The notes under the pieces: generated by a model
Databases searched by the model: none
Seen by the model: only the letters and a program-made list of their open reading frames with translations
What the model was told of the DNA's origin: nothing
Source of the DNA: Gammaproteobacteria bacterium
GTDB lineage: Bacteria; Pseudomonadota; Gammaproteobacteria; Steroidobacterales; Steroidobacteraceae
DNA: 64,000 bases
Assembly (NCBI GenBank): GCA_028293765.1
Contig: JAQGOG010000141.1
Span: 1-64,000, forward strand
Reading direction: 5' to 3'
Shown: positions 50,510-59,445 of the stretch, piece after piece
Position numbering within the stretch: the stretch's first letter is position 1
How the letters are laid out: every line of letters begins with the position of its first letter
Translations under genes and position numbers: made by a program

Positions 50510-52357
50510 GTGCGTGATCGGGGAGAGTCCCCAGCATCTACTTTCGCGACGAGCGGGAGCCTCGGCGCCTTGATGCGCGCCATCGCCGGGGCCTTTGCTA
50601 CGGTTATCGGCCACGAGCGCGAACGGAGTGCATTGCGCGCCCGGCTCGCCAAGATCGCCAGCATCGTGCCGGTCGCGATTTTCGAGGTCCGCACGACGCC
50701 GGATGGGCAGGTCACCATGCCGTATTCCACCCCGGCGATCTCAGACATCTACGGCCATACGCCCGAAGAACTCGCCGCGGACGTGTCACTTACCGCCTCG
50801 CTGAGCCACCCCGAAGACCGGCCGCGAGTCGAGGCCGCCATGCGCGAATCCATGCAGCAGATGACGCCGATGCATGAAGAATGGCGCGTGCGTCATCCGA
50901 CGAAGGGAGAAATATGGGTAGAGGTAAGCAGCACCCCGGAGGCGCAGGCCGACGGCAGCGTCGTCTGGTATGGGTATTTCCACGACATCACCGCACGTAA
51001 AAGGATGGAAGAGACGCTTCGCGAGCGCGTCGTCACTCAAAAAAAACGTGAGCGGCAGATTCGGTTTCTCGCCTACCACGACGCCCTTACGAGGCTCCCC
51101 AACCGTACCCTGCTGCTGAGCCGGCTGCGTCAGGCGATCGCCCACACACAGCGTAGCAACGAAACGCTGGCCGTCATGTTCCTCGACGTCGACCGTTTCA
51201 AGACGATCAACGACACACTGGGGCACCCAGCGGGCGACGTGCTCCTCCAACAGGTCGGCCGGCGTCTGACGGAAACCCTGCGCATAGGCGATACCGTGGC
51301 ACGGGCGGGTGGCGATGAGTTCCTCGTGCTGGTCCCGGGGCTTCATTCGCCCGAAGAAGCGAGGCCGGTCGCGGAACATATCCTCGCAACGTTATCCGCG
51401 CCGTTCAGCGTGGCAGGTCAGACCCTTCGCGTCACGGGAAGTGTCGGCCTGAGCGTCTGCCCCCGCGATGCCGTCGACGTCGAGAGTCTGATCAAGTACG
51501 CCGACACGGCGCTATATCTGGCGAAGGAGCAGGGGCGCAACACATTCCGCTTCTTCAGCCCCGACCTGGACGCGAAAGTGCGAGCGCGAATGCACCTCGA
51601 GAACGATCTGCGTACCGCCGTCGATCACGACCAGTTCCTGCTGCACTACCAGCCCCAGATCGATCTGGCGACCGGCAGGATCAGCGGCGCGGAAGCCCTC
51701 ATTCGCTGGCTCCATCCGCAGCGGGGCCTGCTGCTGCCGAGAGCCTTTATTCCTGTGGCGGAAGAAACGGGGCTCATTCTTCCCATCGGCGAGTGGGCAC
51801 TGCGCGCCGCGTGTCTGCAGGCCCGTGCCTGGCGCGACGCGGGCCAGCCGCGACTGCGTATCTCGGTGAATCTTTCGGGGCGGCAGTTGAATGGAGCCGA
51901 CATCGCGGGCACCGTCCGGCGCATCCTCGCGGAAACCGACTGCGACCCGCGGGTGCTCGGCGTGGAAATCACGGAATCGGCTGCCATGGAGGATCCCCGG
52001 GAAGCGATCACTGTCATCCGCGCCCTGCACGACCTCGGCATCGAAGTCACTATCGACGACTTCGGCACCGGCTACTCGAGCATGGCTTATCTGAAGCGCT
52101 TCGCGCTGGACCGCCTGAAGATCGATGGGACCTTTGTGCACGGCATCCCGGACGACAAGGACGACGTGGCCATTGTGCAGGCCACGATCGCCCTCGCCCG
52201 CCAGTTCCGGCTGAAGGTCACCGCCGAAGGGGTCGAGACAGCGGCCCAGAGATCGTTTCTCGAGGCGCATGACTGCGACGCCGTCCAGGGATTTCTGGTC
52301 AGCCCACCCCTGCCTGCGCAGGATCTGCGCGAACTGCTCGAAGCCGCTATCGTTTGA
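50510..52357 (+). CDS. PAS-GGDEF-EAL cyclic-di-GMP protein
   Basis: A 615-aa cytoplasmic protein for making and breaking c-di-GMP. PAS/PAC domain (about 55-165; M-P-Y-S-T-P-A-I-S-D-I-Y-G), GGDEF domain (about 185-350) with intact A-G-G-D-E-F (267-271) and an inhibitory-site R-I-G-D five residues earlier, and EAL domain (about 365-610) with E-A-L, E-I-T-E-S, D-D-F-G-T-G-Y and A-E-G-V-E-T. Both enzyme sites look complete. No membrane segment. GTG 50510 has AGGGG upstream. The 3' end overlaps the convergent Ig-like gene by 11 bp. Confidence 0.93.
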   Translation: MRDRGESPASTFATSGSLGALMRAIAGAFATVIGHERERSALRARLAKIASIVPVAIFEVRTTPDGQVTMPYSTPAISDIYGHTPEELAADVSLTASLSHPEDRPRVEAAMRESMQQMTPMHEEWRVRHPTKGEIWVEVSSTPEAQADGSVVWYGYFHDITARKRMEETLRERVVTQKKRERQIRFLAYHDALTRLPNRTLLLSRLRQAIAHTQRSNETLAVMFLDVDRFKTINDTLGHPAGDVLLQQVGRRLTETLRIGDTVARAGGDEFLVLVPGLHSPEEARPVAEHILATLSAPFSVAGQTLRVTGSVGLSVCPRDAVDVESLIKYADTALYLAKEQGRNTFRFFSPDLDAKVRARMHLENDLRTAVDHDQFLLHYQPQIDLATGRISGAEALIRWLHPQRGLLLPRAFIPVAEETGLILPIGEWALRAACLQARAWRDAGQPRLRISVNLSGRQLNGADIAGTVRRILAETDCDPRVLGVEITESAAMEDPREAITVIRALHDLGIEVTIDDFGTGYSSMAYLKRFALDRLKIDGTFVHGIPDDKDDVAIVQATIALARQFRLKVTAEGVETAAQRSFLEAHDCDAVQGFLVSPPLPAQDLRELLEAAIV

Positions 52358-53309
52358 GGATGCTGCCGATCTCCGAGCGATCGCTCTCCTGTCCGTTGCT
52401 GTTGTAAGCCGTCAGCGCGAAGTACCAGGTGGCCGGTGTCAGGTCGCTGAGCATATAACGCACCAATCCCGGATTTGAGATCGTGACGAAGTGATCCAGC
52501 TGCGCCAACGTCGTCCCCCAGTAAAGGCGATAGCCAGCGAGGTTGGTCAATACACTGCCATCAGCATTCAGTGTCGGCGGGACCCACCCGACGGTGACGG
52601 CGCCACCGCCCGATGGAGGAGTAACAGGCGGCGGGGGCGTCGGCTGGCCTGCTGTCGCCTGCACGGAGATCCCGAACGCCGGCAACACTGCCTTCGAATA
52701 CCCATCGTATACCGTGATCATTATCCCGGAATATGCGCCGGCATCCTTCGCTGCAGGCGTGCCGTAGAGCCGCCCGGTGGCGCTGTCGAAAGCGAGCCAT
52801 GCGGGTTTGTTCGCGATGACGAATGACATTCTCAGACCATTGGGATCCTGCGCCGTCGGCTGAAACGAATAGGTCTGGCCGGGCGTCGCCGAGGCGGCCG
52901 CGCTGCCCGAGATATTCGGCGGACTGTTGGGGAGCGGCAGCACCGTTAGCGCGAATGCCGGCAGCGCAGTGCGCAGGGCCCCGGCGCTGGCTGAGATGAC
53001 GATATTCCTGAAAGTGCCGACGTTGCCCGGGGGTATCGGCGTGCCGTAGAGCCGTCCGGTGCCGGAGTCGAACGTTGCCCACGAAGGCTTGTTGGCCACC
53101 GCGAAGGTGAGCTTACTGCCCGATGGATTGCTCACTCCCGGTTGAAACACAAAATAGTGTGCAGCGGCGACGCTCGTGATGGGCGTACCCGAGAGCTGGG
53201 GTGCCGTTGCGGCAGCGGTGAATGGTGAAGACAAAAGCGAGACGGATGTCAGCGCGCAGAGAACCAGGGACCGCGGACGCAGCGCCGCGGCGATATTGAC
53301 GGATAACAT
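52347..53309 (-). CDS. Secreted protein with two Ig-like (putative cadherin-type) repeats and Fn3 domain
   Basis: A 320-aa exported protein. The signal peptide ends near 34 (F-T-A-A-A). Two about 95-aa putative Ig-like repeats (He_PIG type) follow, each with K-P-x-W-x-x-F-D-S-x-T-G-R-L-Y-G-T-P and then N-I-x-I-x-x-x. Residues about 225-320 form a fibronectin type III domain (V-G-W-V-P-P, L-A-G-Y-R-L-Y-W-G, W-Y-F-A-L-T-A-Y). No catalytic motif: an adhesion or matrix protein. It faces and overlaps the GGDEF/EAL gene (11 bp), so the two could interfere with each other. Matrix adhesion and c-di-GMP would fit. Confidence 0.83.
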   Translation of the reverse strand: MLSVNIAAALRPRSLVLCALTSVSLLSSPFTAAATAPQLSGTPITSVAAAHYFVFQPGVSNPSGSKLTFAVANKPSWATFDSGTGRLYGTPIPPGNVGTFRNIVISASAGALRTALPAFALTVLPLPNSPPNISGSAAASATPGQTYSFQPTAQDPNGLRMSFVIANKPAWLAFDSATGRLYGTPAAKDAGAYSGIMITVYDGYSKAVLPAFGISVQATAGQPTPPPPVTPPSGGGAVTVGWVPPTLNADGSVLTNLAGYRLYWGTTLAQLDHFVTISNPGLVRYMLSDLTPATWYFALTAYNSNGQESDRSEIGSILKR

Positions 53310-53740
53310 TTTGACCTGCCCCGTGAGAAAGTGTTTTACGAACTTTCAAGGGCAGCTAGGCACGAGCGCCCGATCTCGAGTGCGAGTCGAGATCCGCAGC
53401 AGCGTCTGACGGCACAGTATCCGCTCGATGGCGGTTGGCCGGCAGCCCCGCTATCTCCGGCCCGCCGTTGCGAACCGTGGAGATCGGAGGCTTTGCGTCC
53501 CCGTCTTGCAACGGGTTTGCCCTTGATTGCTGCGCAGTAAACTCGATCTCGGGCGCGGATGCAAAACGTCTCCCAACACAGACAACTTTCGTGCCGCGCT
53601 GTCACGAAAATGCATAGTTGGGTCGACTCGACTGCGGGCCGCCCGCGGGCGGGCATGCTGTTGAATCGCGGTGTTGTTGGCTGTGGCGCCCGGCCGTGTT
53701 CGGTGCAGTACCGGGCGCAGTGCCTGCGCGGCTGCGCAGG
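53310..53740. other. Intergenic region with hairpins, no gene seen
   Basis: 431 bp between two leftward genes. I see no coding region. It holds a 6-bp inverted repeat gaaagt...actttc (53327-53347) just upstream of the Ig-like gene, and a perfect 8-bp hairpin gatctcga/tcgagatc with a 7-nt loop at 53372-53394. The promoter of the Ig-like gene should be here. Frames through the region are not protein-like. Confidence 0.45.
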
Positions 53741-54193
53741 TCACTCGCTGACGAACTGCAACTCGACTTCGATGTTGAGATCGGCGAGCTTGCGCGAGAT
53801 GCCCGTACTCAGAGTGAGCACGGCATTCTCGACGGGCGAGACTTCGACGAGCAGAGAGACTTGTCCGCTCTCGGCCTGGATGCGGCTGAGGAATTCCCGA
53901 TGGCGACTCAACTGCAGGAGTTGCTGTGCCATGAACAGCTCCAGCGGGAAACCGGCGACGCCGGACGCGTCCCCCGGCAACGGGGCGGACCAGTACGAAT
54001 CACGGTGCTCGCCGCCAAGCACGGCGCCCGTTGCCGACCGGCGCGGATCGCCCGCCTTCCAGCTGTGCAGAGGGGCGAAGCGCAGCGTTTCCGTCAGTAC
54101 GGCAGGATCCAGATTCGGATGACGCACGCGAAGGGACACCGCGTACGTGAAAGCACTACCCGGCAGGACCTGCCTGACTCTGCTCGAAGCCAT
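53741..54193 (-). CDS. DUF4279 protein
   Basis: A 150-aa cytoplasmic protein of the DUF4279 family: F-T-Y-A-V-S-L-R-V-R-H-P-N-L-D-P-A at the start, L-R-F-A-P-L-H-S-W-K-A-G-D-P-R in the first third and a C-terminal A-D-L-N-I-E-V-E-L-Q-F. DUF4279 proteins are small alpha/beta proteins of unknown function, sometimes next to polymorphic-toxin loci, but no toxin is nearby. ATG 54193 has GAAGGGGAAAA upstream; the frame to 54286 is not supported. Isolated leftward gene. Confidence 0.72.
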   Translation of the reverse strand: MASSRVRQVLPGSAFTYAVSLRVRHPNLDPAVLTETLRFAPLHSWKAGDPRRSATGAVLGGEHRDSYWSAPLPGDASGVAGFPLELFMAQQLLQLSRHREFLSRIQAESGQVSLLVEVSPVENAVLTLSTGISRKLADLNIEVELQFVSE

Positions 54194-54363
54194 CAGTTTT
54201 CCCCTTCCGTTGGATCGCGAGAGTCGGATCTTAGCCCAACGCCGTGGGGCGGCGGCGTGAATAAAAGTGAGCCGTTTGCAATGCAATCCGATGGCCTGAA
54301 GACGCCCCGGGTCCGGGTACCCCCGTAGGCCGCCCCTCCCCAGGCTCCCTCGCCGCGGGCTCT

Positions 54364-54418
54364 GGCCGGGCGCCCCTGGCCGGGCGCCCCTAGCCGGGCG
54401 CCCCTAGCCGGGCGCCCC
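54364..54418. repeat. 14-bp tandem repeat, four units
   Basis: Units ggccgggcgcccct (x2) and agccgggcgcccct, agccgggcgcccc. Each contains the self-complementary octamer gggcgccc, so any two units could pair. It is found upstream of the sulfotransferase gene; compare the other 14-bp array at 59277-59337. Confidence 0.85.
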
Positions 54419-54567
54419 AAATTGACACGCCCTCGCTTCGTAAATGGGCCACAACGGCAACCGGGAGCCGCCTGCATCACGACAATGGCCATGCACATGT
54501 CGCCGTCGTTCAAACGCAACATCGCGCGCAGGAGTACCATGACGACGCTGGCCCGACAGTCGTAAAT

Positions 54568-54596
54568 TTGACAAGTGCGGCGCGGGAGCTTCTGAT
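54568..54596 (+). promoter_or_regulatory. Putative sigma-70 promoter of sulfotransferase operon
   Basis: Perfect -35 TTGACA (54568-54573), 17-bp spacer, -10 TCTGAT (54591-54596; 4 of 6 consensus). Transcription would start about 25 bases before GTG 54629. Confidence 0.4.
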
Positions 54597-54628
54597 GGCA
54601 TCGTAAGCGCTTTGGCTGAAGAGATGAT

Positions 54629-56674
54629 GTGGTGAGCGCAACAGGGGAACCAGTCGGAACCATTGAAGTGGCACTCGCTCACGCCGCTCGCCTGCTCGAC
54701 CGCGATCCGCTCCTGGCTGGGCAACAGGCGCAGGAAATCCTGAAAGTAGCGCCCGATCGGCCGGACGCGATGCTGCTGCTCGGCGTTGCGCATCGCGCCG
54801 CCGGAGATCCGGCGGCGGCTGGTGCCGTGTTCGCGATCCTTGCGGCGCGCCAGCCCCGCTGGGCCGTCGCTCACTGCGAACTCGGACTCACGCTAGGGAC
54901 ACTCGAACGAGGCGAGGATGCCGTCGCTGCCCTGAGGCGAGCCGTGGAACTTGACCCTGACCTTGCCAACGCGTGGCGGGCGCTTGCCGATCATTTGGAA
55001 GCCATGGGCGATGACGCGGGCTCACAGAACGCCCGCGCGCGGTTTCTGAAGGCTTCGACGCGCGATCCGCGTCTGCTGAGTGCGGCGGCGGCGCTGTGCG
55101 AAAACAGGATTCCGGAAGCCGAAGGCCTGCTGCGGCAACACCTCATTGAGTACCCCACCGATATCGCAGCAATCCGCATGTTCGCGGAAGTTGCTGCGCG
55201 ACTCGAACGGTATCGCGACGCTGAGAACCTCCTCGCTCGCTGCCTCGAGCTCGCACCCGGTTTTCACGGTGCGCGCCATAACTACGCCGTCGTACTACAC
55301 CGGCAGGCGAAATCGGCCGAAGCACTCCCGCACATCGAGCAGCTCCTGGCTCTCGAGCCGCGCAATCCGACCTATCGCACCCTCAAGGCCGCAATACTGA
55401 CCGGGGTCGGCGAGTACTCGGGCGCGATAGACATTTACGCCGCGGTGCTGACGGAGTATCCAAACCAACCAAACATCTGGCTCAGTTACGGGCACGCGTT
55501 GAAGACCGCCGGACGGCAAGCGGAGGGAATCCGGGCATACCGGCGCACCATCGAGCTTGAGCCGAGCTCGGGGGAGGCACACTGGAGCCTGGCCAACCTG
55601 AAGACTTTTCGGTTCGACGCCGAGGACCTGCAACGCATGAGCACCCAGCTCGCAAGGTCCAATCTGGCTGCCGACGACCGGTATCACTTCCATTTCGCGC
55701 TCGGCAAGGCGCTCGAGGACGACAAGCTCTACGCCGGTTCCGCGGGGCACTACCTGCAAGCCAATGCGTTGCGACGGGCCGAGCTCGCCTACGACCCGGC
55801 GCAGAATCACGCTCATGTGGAGAGATCGCGCGCCCTCTTCACGGCGCGGTTTTTCGCCGCACACGCCGGGGCTGGCGCTACAGCAACGGACCCGATCTTC
55901 ATCGTCGGTCTGCCGCGCGCCGGCTCGACGCTGCTGGAGCAGATCATTGCGAGCCACTCGCAGGTCGAAGGCACGATGGAGCTTCCCGACGTCGCGGTCA
56001 TCGCGCGCACGCTCGGCGGCACGAAGCAGAGAGGCGAAGCCGCACGCTACCCGGAGGTTCTGGAGGCGCTTGACGCGGAAACGCTGCGGGCATTCGGCGA
56101 GCAGTACCTTGCACGCACGCGCATTCATCGTAAACGAGGTGCCCCCTTTTTCATCGACAAGATGCCCAACAACTTCGCGCACGTCGGGCTCATTCACTTG
56201 ATGCTGCCGAACGCGAAGATCATCGACGCGCGCCGCCATCCGCTCGGCTGCTGCTTCTCGGGCTTCAAGCAACACTTCGCCCGCGGGCAGAGCTTCACCT
56301 ACGACCTGGCGGAAATCGGCGCGTACTACCGCGACTACGTCGAGCTCATGGCGCACTTCGACGAGGTGCTGCCGGGGCGCGTTCACCGCGTTTTCTACGA
56401 GCGTCTGATCGAAGACACGGAAGTCGAAGTGCGCCGCCTGCTCGAGTACTGCTGCCTGGACTTCGAGCCGGCCTGCCTGCGGTTCTACGAGAACGAGCGC
56501 GCCGTGCGCACGGCGAGCTCTGAGCAGGTGCGGACACCCATCTTCCGCGATGGCCTGGAGCAGTGGCGCAACTACGAGCCGTGGCTCGCGCCTCTGAAGA
56601 CAGCGCTCGGCCCGGTGCTCGACGCATACCCCAACCTGCCGGAGTTTCGCGCAGCCCATTCCAACACCATCTGA
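54629..56674 (+). CDS. TPR-containing sulfotransferase
   Basis: A 681-aa protein. Residues about 10-370 are tetratricopeptide repeats (Q-Q-A-Q-E-I-L-K-V-A-P-D-R-P-D-A, W-L-S-Y-G-H-A-L-K-T-A-G). Residues about 420-660 are a PAPS-dependent sulfotransferase: phosphosulfate-binding loop V-G-L-P-R-A-G-S-T-L-L-E-Q (about 428-440), I-D-K-M-P-N-N-F and the 3'-phosphate-binding D-A-R-R-H-P-L-G-C-C-F-S. The family transfers sulfate to peptides or saccharides; the acceptor is unknown. GTG 54629 (or 54632) after GAAGAGA. It is followed after 34 bp by a TonB-dependent receptor, a recurrent pair. Confidence 0.9.
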   Translation: MVSATGEPVGTIEVALAHAARLLDRDPLLAGQQAQEILKVAPDRPDAMLLLGVAHRAAGDPAAAGAVFAILAARQPRWAVAHCELGLTLGTLERGEDAVAALRRAVELDPDLANAWRALADHLEAMGDDAGSQNARARFLKASTRDPRLLSAAAALCENRIPEAEGLLRQHLIEYPTDIAAIRMFAEVAARLERYRDAENLLARCLELAPGFHGARHNYAVVLHRQAKSAEALPHIEQLLALEPRNPTYRTLKAAILTGVGEYSGAIDIYAAVLTEYPNQPNIWLSYGHALKTAGRQAEGIRAYRRTIELEPSSGEAHWSLANLKTFRFDAEDLQRMSTQLARSNLAADDRYHFHFALGKALEDDKLYAGSAGHYLQANALRRAELAYDPAQNHAHVERSRALFTARFFAAHAGAGATATDPIFIVGLPRAGSTLLEQIIASHSQVEGTMELPDVAVIARTLGGTKQRGEAARYPEVLEALDAETLRAFGEQYLARTRIHRKRGAPFFIDKMPNNFAHVGLIHLMLPNAKIIDARRHPLGCCFSGFKQHFARGQSFTYDLAEIGAYYRDYVELMAHFDEVLPGRVHRVFYERLIEDTEVEVRRLLEYCCLDFEPACLRFYENERAVRTASSEQVRTPIFRDGLEQWRNYEPWLAPLKTALGPVLDAYPNLPEFRAAHSNTI

Positions 56675-56708
56675 TCAGCATCGCACAATAATCACGGGAG
56701 AAGGCTTC

Positions 56709-59237
56709 ATGCAGCGCAGCCGATTGAGAAAACTGAGACGAGCGGACCAGAACCGAGGCGTTACGCGCAGCGGGCTGTGGAAGCATGCGCCCATTGCCGC
56801 TGCGATCCTGGCAGCGATACCGCGCGTGCATGCGCAAACGGCCGACAGCAGCGGATTGGCGGAAGTCGTCGTGACCGCCGAGAAGCGCACCGAAAACCTT
56901 CAGGATGTCCCCCTCAGCATCACCGCGATCAACACGGAAAAGCTGGAGCAGTTGGGCGTCACGAACTTCAACGACTACGTGAAGTACCTGCCTAGCGTCG
57001 CCGCTCAGTCGGCTGCACCGGGCTTCGCCCGCGTGTTCATGCGCGGTGTGGCGAGCGGCGACAACGGAAACCACTCGGGGCCGTTGCCGAGCGTCGGCAC
57101 GTATCTCGATGAAATGCCTATTACGACGATTCAGGGCGCTCTTGACATCCACGTCTACGACATCGAGCGGGTCGAAGCGCTGGCGGGCCCGCAAGGCACT
57201 CTTTACGGCGCCAGTTCCGAAGCCGGCACCGTGCGCATCATCACCAACAAGCCGGACGCGAGCGCCTTCAAGGCCGGCTACGACCTGCAGGGCGACACCG
57301 TCCGTGAAAGGGGCGGCTACATCGCTGAAGGGTTCGTGAATTTCCCGCTTGGGCCGAACGCGGCTGTGCGGCTGGTCGGATGGGCGGAACACGACGGCGG
57401 TTACATCGACAATGTGCCGGGTACGTTGACCTATCCGAGCTCGGGTGTTTGTATCGCGAACACGAACCCGCCGCCCCCCGGCTGCAACTCGACACCGGCA
57501 CTGGCCAAGAACCGCTACAACCCCGTGGACATCTATGGCGGACGGGCAGCACTCAAGGTCGACCTGAACGACAATTGGACGATCACGCCGGCGCTGATGG
57601 CGCAGCAGACCAACGCCGACGGGATCTTCGCGGAAGAGCCGAGCGTCGGGGCTCGCAAGGTGACCCATTTCTACCCCGAGTACACGGACGACCAGTGGTG
57701 GATGGCCGCCCTGACGGTCGAGGGCAAGGTTGCGAATCTGGACGTGACCTACGCCGGCGGCTATCTGCATCGTGAGGACCGGACGGCGTCGGATTACACG
57801 GATTACTCGTTCTTCTACGACAAGAACCTCGGCTATGGAACGTATTTCGTCGACCCGCCCGGCAGCAGCAATGCACCTTTCGATCCGTCGCAGTACATCC
57901 TCGGCCGGGACGGCTACCGGAAGTTGAGCCACGAGCTGCGCGTCGCGACTTCGAAGGACAATCCCCTGCGCTTCATCGGCGGCTTGTTCTACGAGCGCCA
58001 GGAGCACTACATTCTGCAGAACTATCTCGTCAACCAGCTCGGCGTCGACGAGTCCGTGAGCGGCTGGCCACACACGATCTGGTTGACCGACCAGGTCCGC
58101 GTCGACCGCGACTATGCAGTGTTCGGCGAGTTGACTTACGACCTGACGCCGAAACTGAGTGGCACCGTCGGCTACCGGTTCTTCCGCTACGACAACTCGA
58201 TCGACGGCTTCTTCGGTTTCGGCCCGAACAACGTCTACGGCTCGAGTACCGGCGAGAATGCCGCCACCCACGCGCCGGACGGGACACCGGGCGCCCCCGG
58301 ATCGGCTTGCACTCATCCGGGAATTCTCGGCGGACCGTGCGTCAATCTCAGCAACGACGTGAAAAAAGACGGCTCGACGCCGAAATTCAACCTCACCTAC
58401 AAGTTCGACGACGCGCACATGATCTACGCGACGGTCTCGCGCGGGTTCCGGCCCGGCGGCATCAATCGCCGCACGCAAGCGCCGCCGTTGCCGTCGCTCG
58501 CGACGTACTCTCCCGATTACCTCAAGAACTACGAGATCGGGTGGAAGACGAGTTGGCTGGACAATCATCTGCGCTTCAACGGGGCCTTCTTCTGGGAGGA
58601 TTGGCAGGACTTCCAGTTTTCGTTCCTCGGCCAGAACTCCTTCACGATCGTGCGCAACGCCGGTGCGGCACGTATCAAGGGGGTAGAAGGCGACCTCAAC
58701 TGGCTGCCGATGGCCGGCCTGTCGCTCACGGCGGGAGCCACGTTGATCGATCCGAAGCTGCGGCAGGATTTCTGCATCAACACGGATCAGAATGGCGTGC
58801 CGCTGCCGTTGTCGGGAGCGGGGGTCACCTGTCCCGTACTGAATGCGGCGCCCAAGGGAACTCAGTTGCCCGTAACGCCGAAGTTCAAGGGTAACGTGAC
58901 CGCCCGCTACACCTTCGGGATCGGCGGCAACATGGACGCGCACGTGCAGGGCGCCTTCGTCTACCAGAGCATGAGCACGTCACAGCTCGCGCCTGCCTGG
59001 GCCGCCCTGATCGGTAATCAGCCCGCGTACGCCATTTTCGACGCCACCGCCGGAGTGGCCAAGGGCAACTACACGCTCGAGCTGTTCGTGAACAACCTGT
59101 TCGACAGGAACGCACAGCTGTACCGGTACGCCCAGTGCACGGTGTATTCGGGGTCGACGCCGGTCTGCGGCGCGAATCCGTATGCCACCATTACCCAGCC
59201 GAGGACGATCGGGCTGCGGTTCGGGCAGAGGTTCTAG
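56709..59237 (+). CDS. TonB-dependent receptor
   Basis: An 842-aa outer-membrane receptor. A basic n-region (1-25) and signal peptide end V-H-A-Q (about 42), then a TonB box-like L-A-E-V-V-V-T-A-E-K-R (50-60), plug domain (about 60-190; D-V-P-L-S-I-T-A-I, V-F-M-R-G-V, G-P-Q-G-T-L-Y-G-A-S-S-E-A-G-T-V-R) and a 22-strand-type barrel ending G-L-R-F-G-Q-R-F. It belongs to the large sphingomonad/xanthomonad-like group with ligands such as oligosaccharides, steroids or sulfated compounds. GGGAGAA precedes the ATG. Likely co-transcribed with the sulfotransferase. Confidence 0.93.
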   Translation: MQRSRLRKLRRADQNRGVTRSGLWKHAPIAAAILAAIPRVHAQTADSSGLAEVVVTAEKRTENLQDVPLSITAINTEKLEQLGVTNFNDYVKYLPSVAAQSAAPGFARVFMRGVASGDNGNHSGPLPSVGTYLDEMPITTIQGALDIHVYDIERVEALAGPQGTLYGASSEAGTVRIITNKPDASAFKAGYDLQGDTVRERGGYIAEGFVNFPLGPNAAVRLVGWAEHDGGYIDNVPGTLTYPSSGVCIANTNPPPPGCNSTPALAKNRYNPVDIYGGRAALKVDLNDNWTITPALMAQQTNADGIFAEEPSVGARKVTHFYPEYTDDQWWMAALTVEGKVANLDVTYAGGYLHREDRTASDYTDYSFFYDKNLGYGTYFVDPPGSSNAPFDPSQYILGRDGYRKLSHELRVATSKDNPLRFIGGLFYERQEHYILQNYLVNQLGVDESVSGWPHTIWLTDQVRVDRDYAVFGELTYDLTPKLSGTVGYRFFRYDNSIDGFFGFGPNNVYGSSTGENAATHAPDGTPGAPGSACTHPGILGGPCVNLSNDVKKDGSTPKFNLTYKFDDAHMIYATVSRGFRPGGINRRTQAPPLPSLATYSPDYLKNYEIGWKTSWLDNHLRFNGAFFWEDWQDFQFSFLGQNSFTIVRNAGAARIKGVEGDLNWLPMAGLSLTAGATLIDPKLRQDFCINTDQNGVPLPLSGAGVTCPVLNAAPKGTQLPVTPKFKGNVTARYTFGIGGNMDAHVQGAFVYQSMSTSQLAPAWAALIGNQPAYAIFDATAGVAKGNYTLELFVNNLFDRNAQLYRYAQCTVYSGSTPVCGANPYATITQPRTIGLRFGQRF

Positions 59238-59252
59238 GCCCGCACCGGAACA

Positions 59253-59280
59253 GCGCGGCGCACTTTCCAGTGCGCCGCGC
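59253..59280 (+). terminator. Strong stem-loop after TonB receptor
   Basis: Perfect 12-bp GC stem (gcgcggcgcact / agtgcgccgcgc) with loop TTCC, 15 bases after the receptor stop. No T-tract; it merges into the 14-bp repeat array. Confidence 0.6.
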
Positions 59281-59337
59281 CTCGCTGGTGGCGCCTCGCC
59301 GGCCGCGCCTCGCCGGCCTCGCCTCGCCGGCCGCGCC
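59277..59337. repeat. 14-bp tandem repeat, four units
   Basis: Units gcgcctcgctggtg, gcgcctcgccggcc (x2), tcgcctcgccggcc and a partial gcgcc. Same unit length as the array at 54364-54418 and sharing a cgcc(c)ggcc core on the opposite strand. Together they bracket the sulfotransferase/TonB receptor pair. Confidence 0.8.
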
Positions 59338-59445
59338 TTTTTGCGACCCGCCTCCCGTTCGAGAGATAGGTTTTTTGCCCGAAATCAGGCACATTGACGG
59401 CCTCTCCCTTCGAGTTCCCGTGGGCCACCATGGGAGGAGTCCTTT

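Larger units (their letters stand above)
54194..54628. other. Intergenic region with repeats and promoter
   Basis: 435 bp between the divergent DUF4279 and sulfotransferase genes. It holds the 14-bp tandem array (54364-54418), a TTGACA hexamer right after the array (54422-54427) without a good -10, and the likely sulfotransferase promoter (54568-54596). No coding region is convincing; a frame through it on the minus strand is only the repeat read as low-complexity Arg/Gly/Ala. Confidence 0.5.

Noticed and set aside
53336-53656. Minus-strand frame of 106 codons between the Ig-like and DUF4279 genes
   Set aside because: Cys/Arg-rich low-complexity product without start signals. The region holds hairpins, not a gene.
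54364-54418. CRISPR array
   Set aside because: Direct 14-bp tandem units with no spacers and no cas genes.
54492-54566. Small ORF of 24 codons upstream of the sulfotransferase
   Set aside because: No ribosome-binding site or recognisable sequence; it lies in the promoter region.
56346-58943. Open frame of 865 codons on the minus strand
   Set aside because: Antisense to the sulfotransferase end and TonB receptor; Arg/Val-rich composition without domain signatures.
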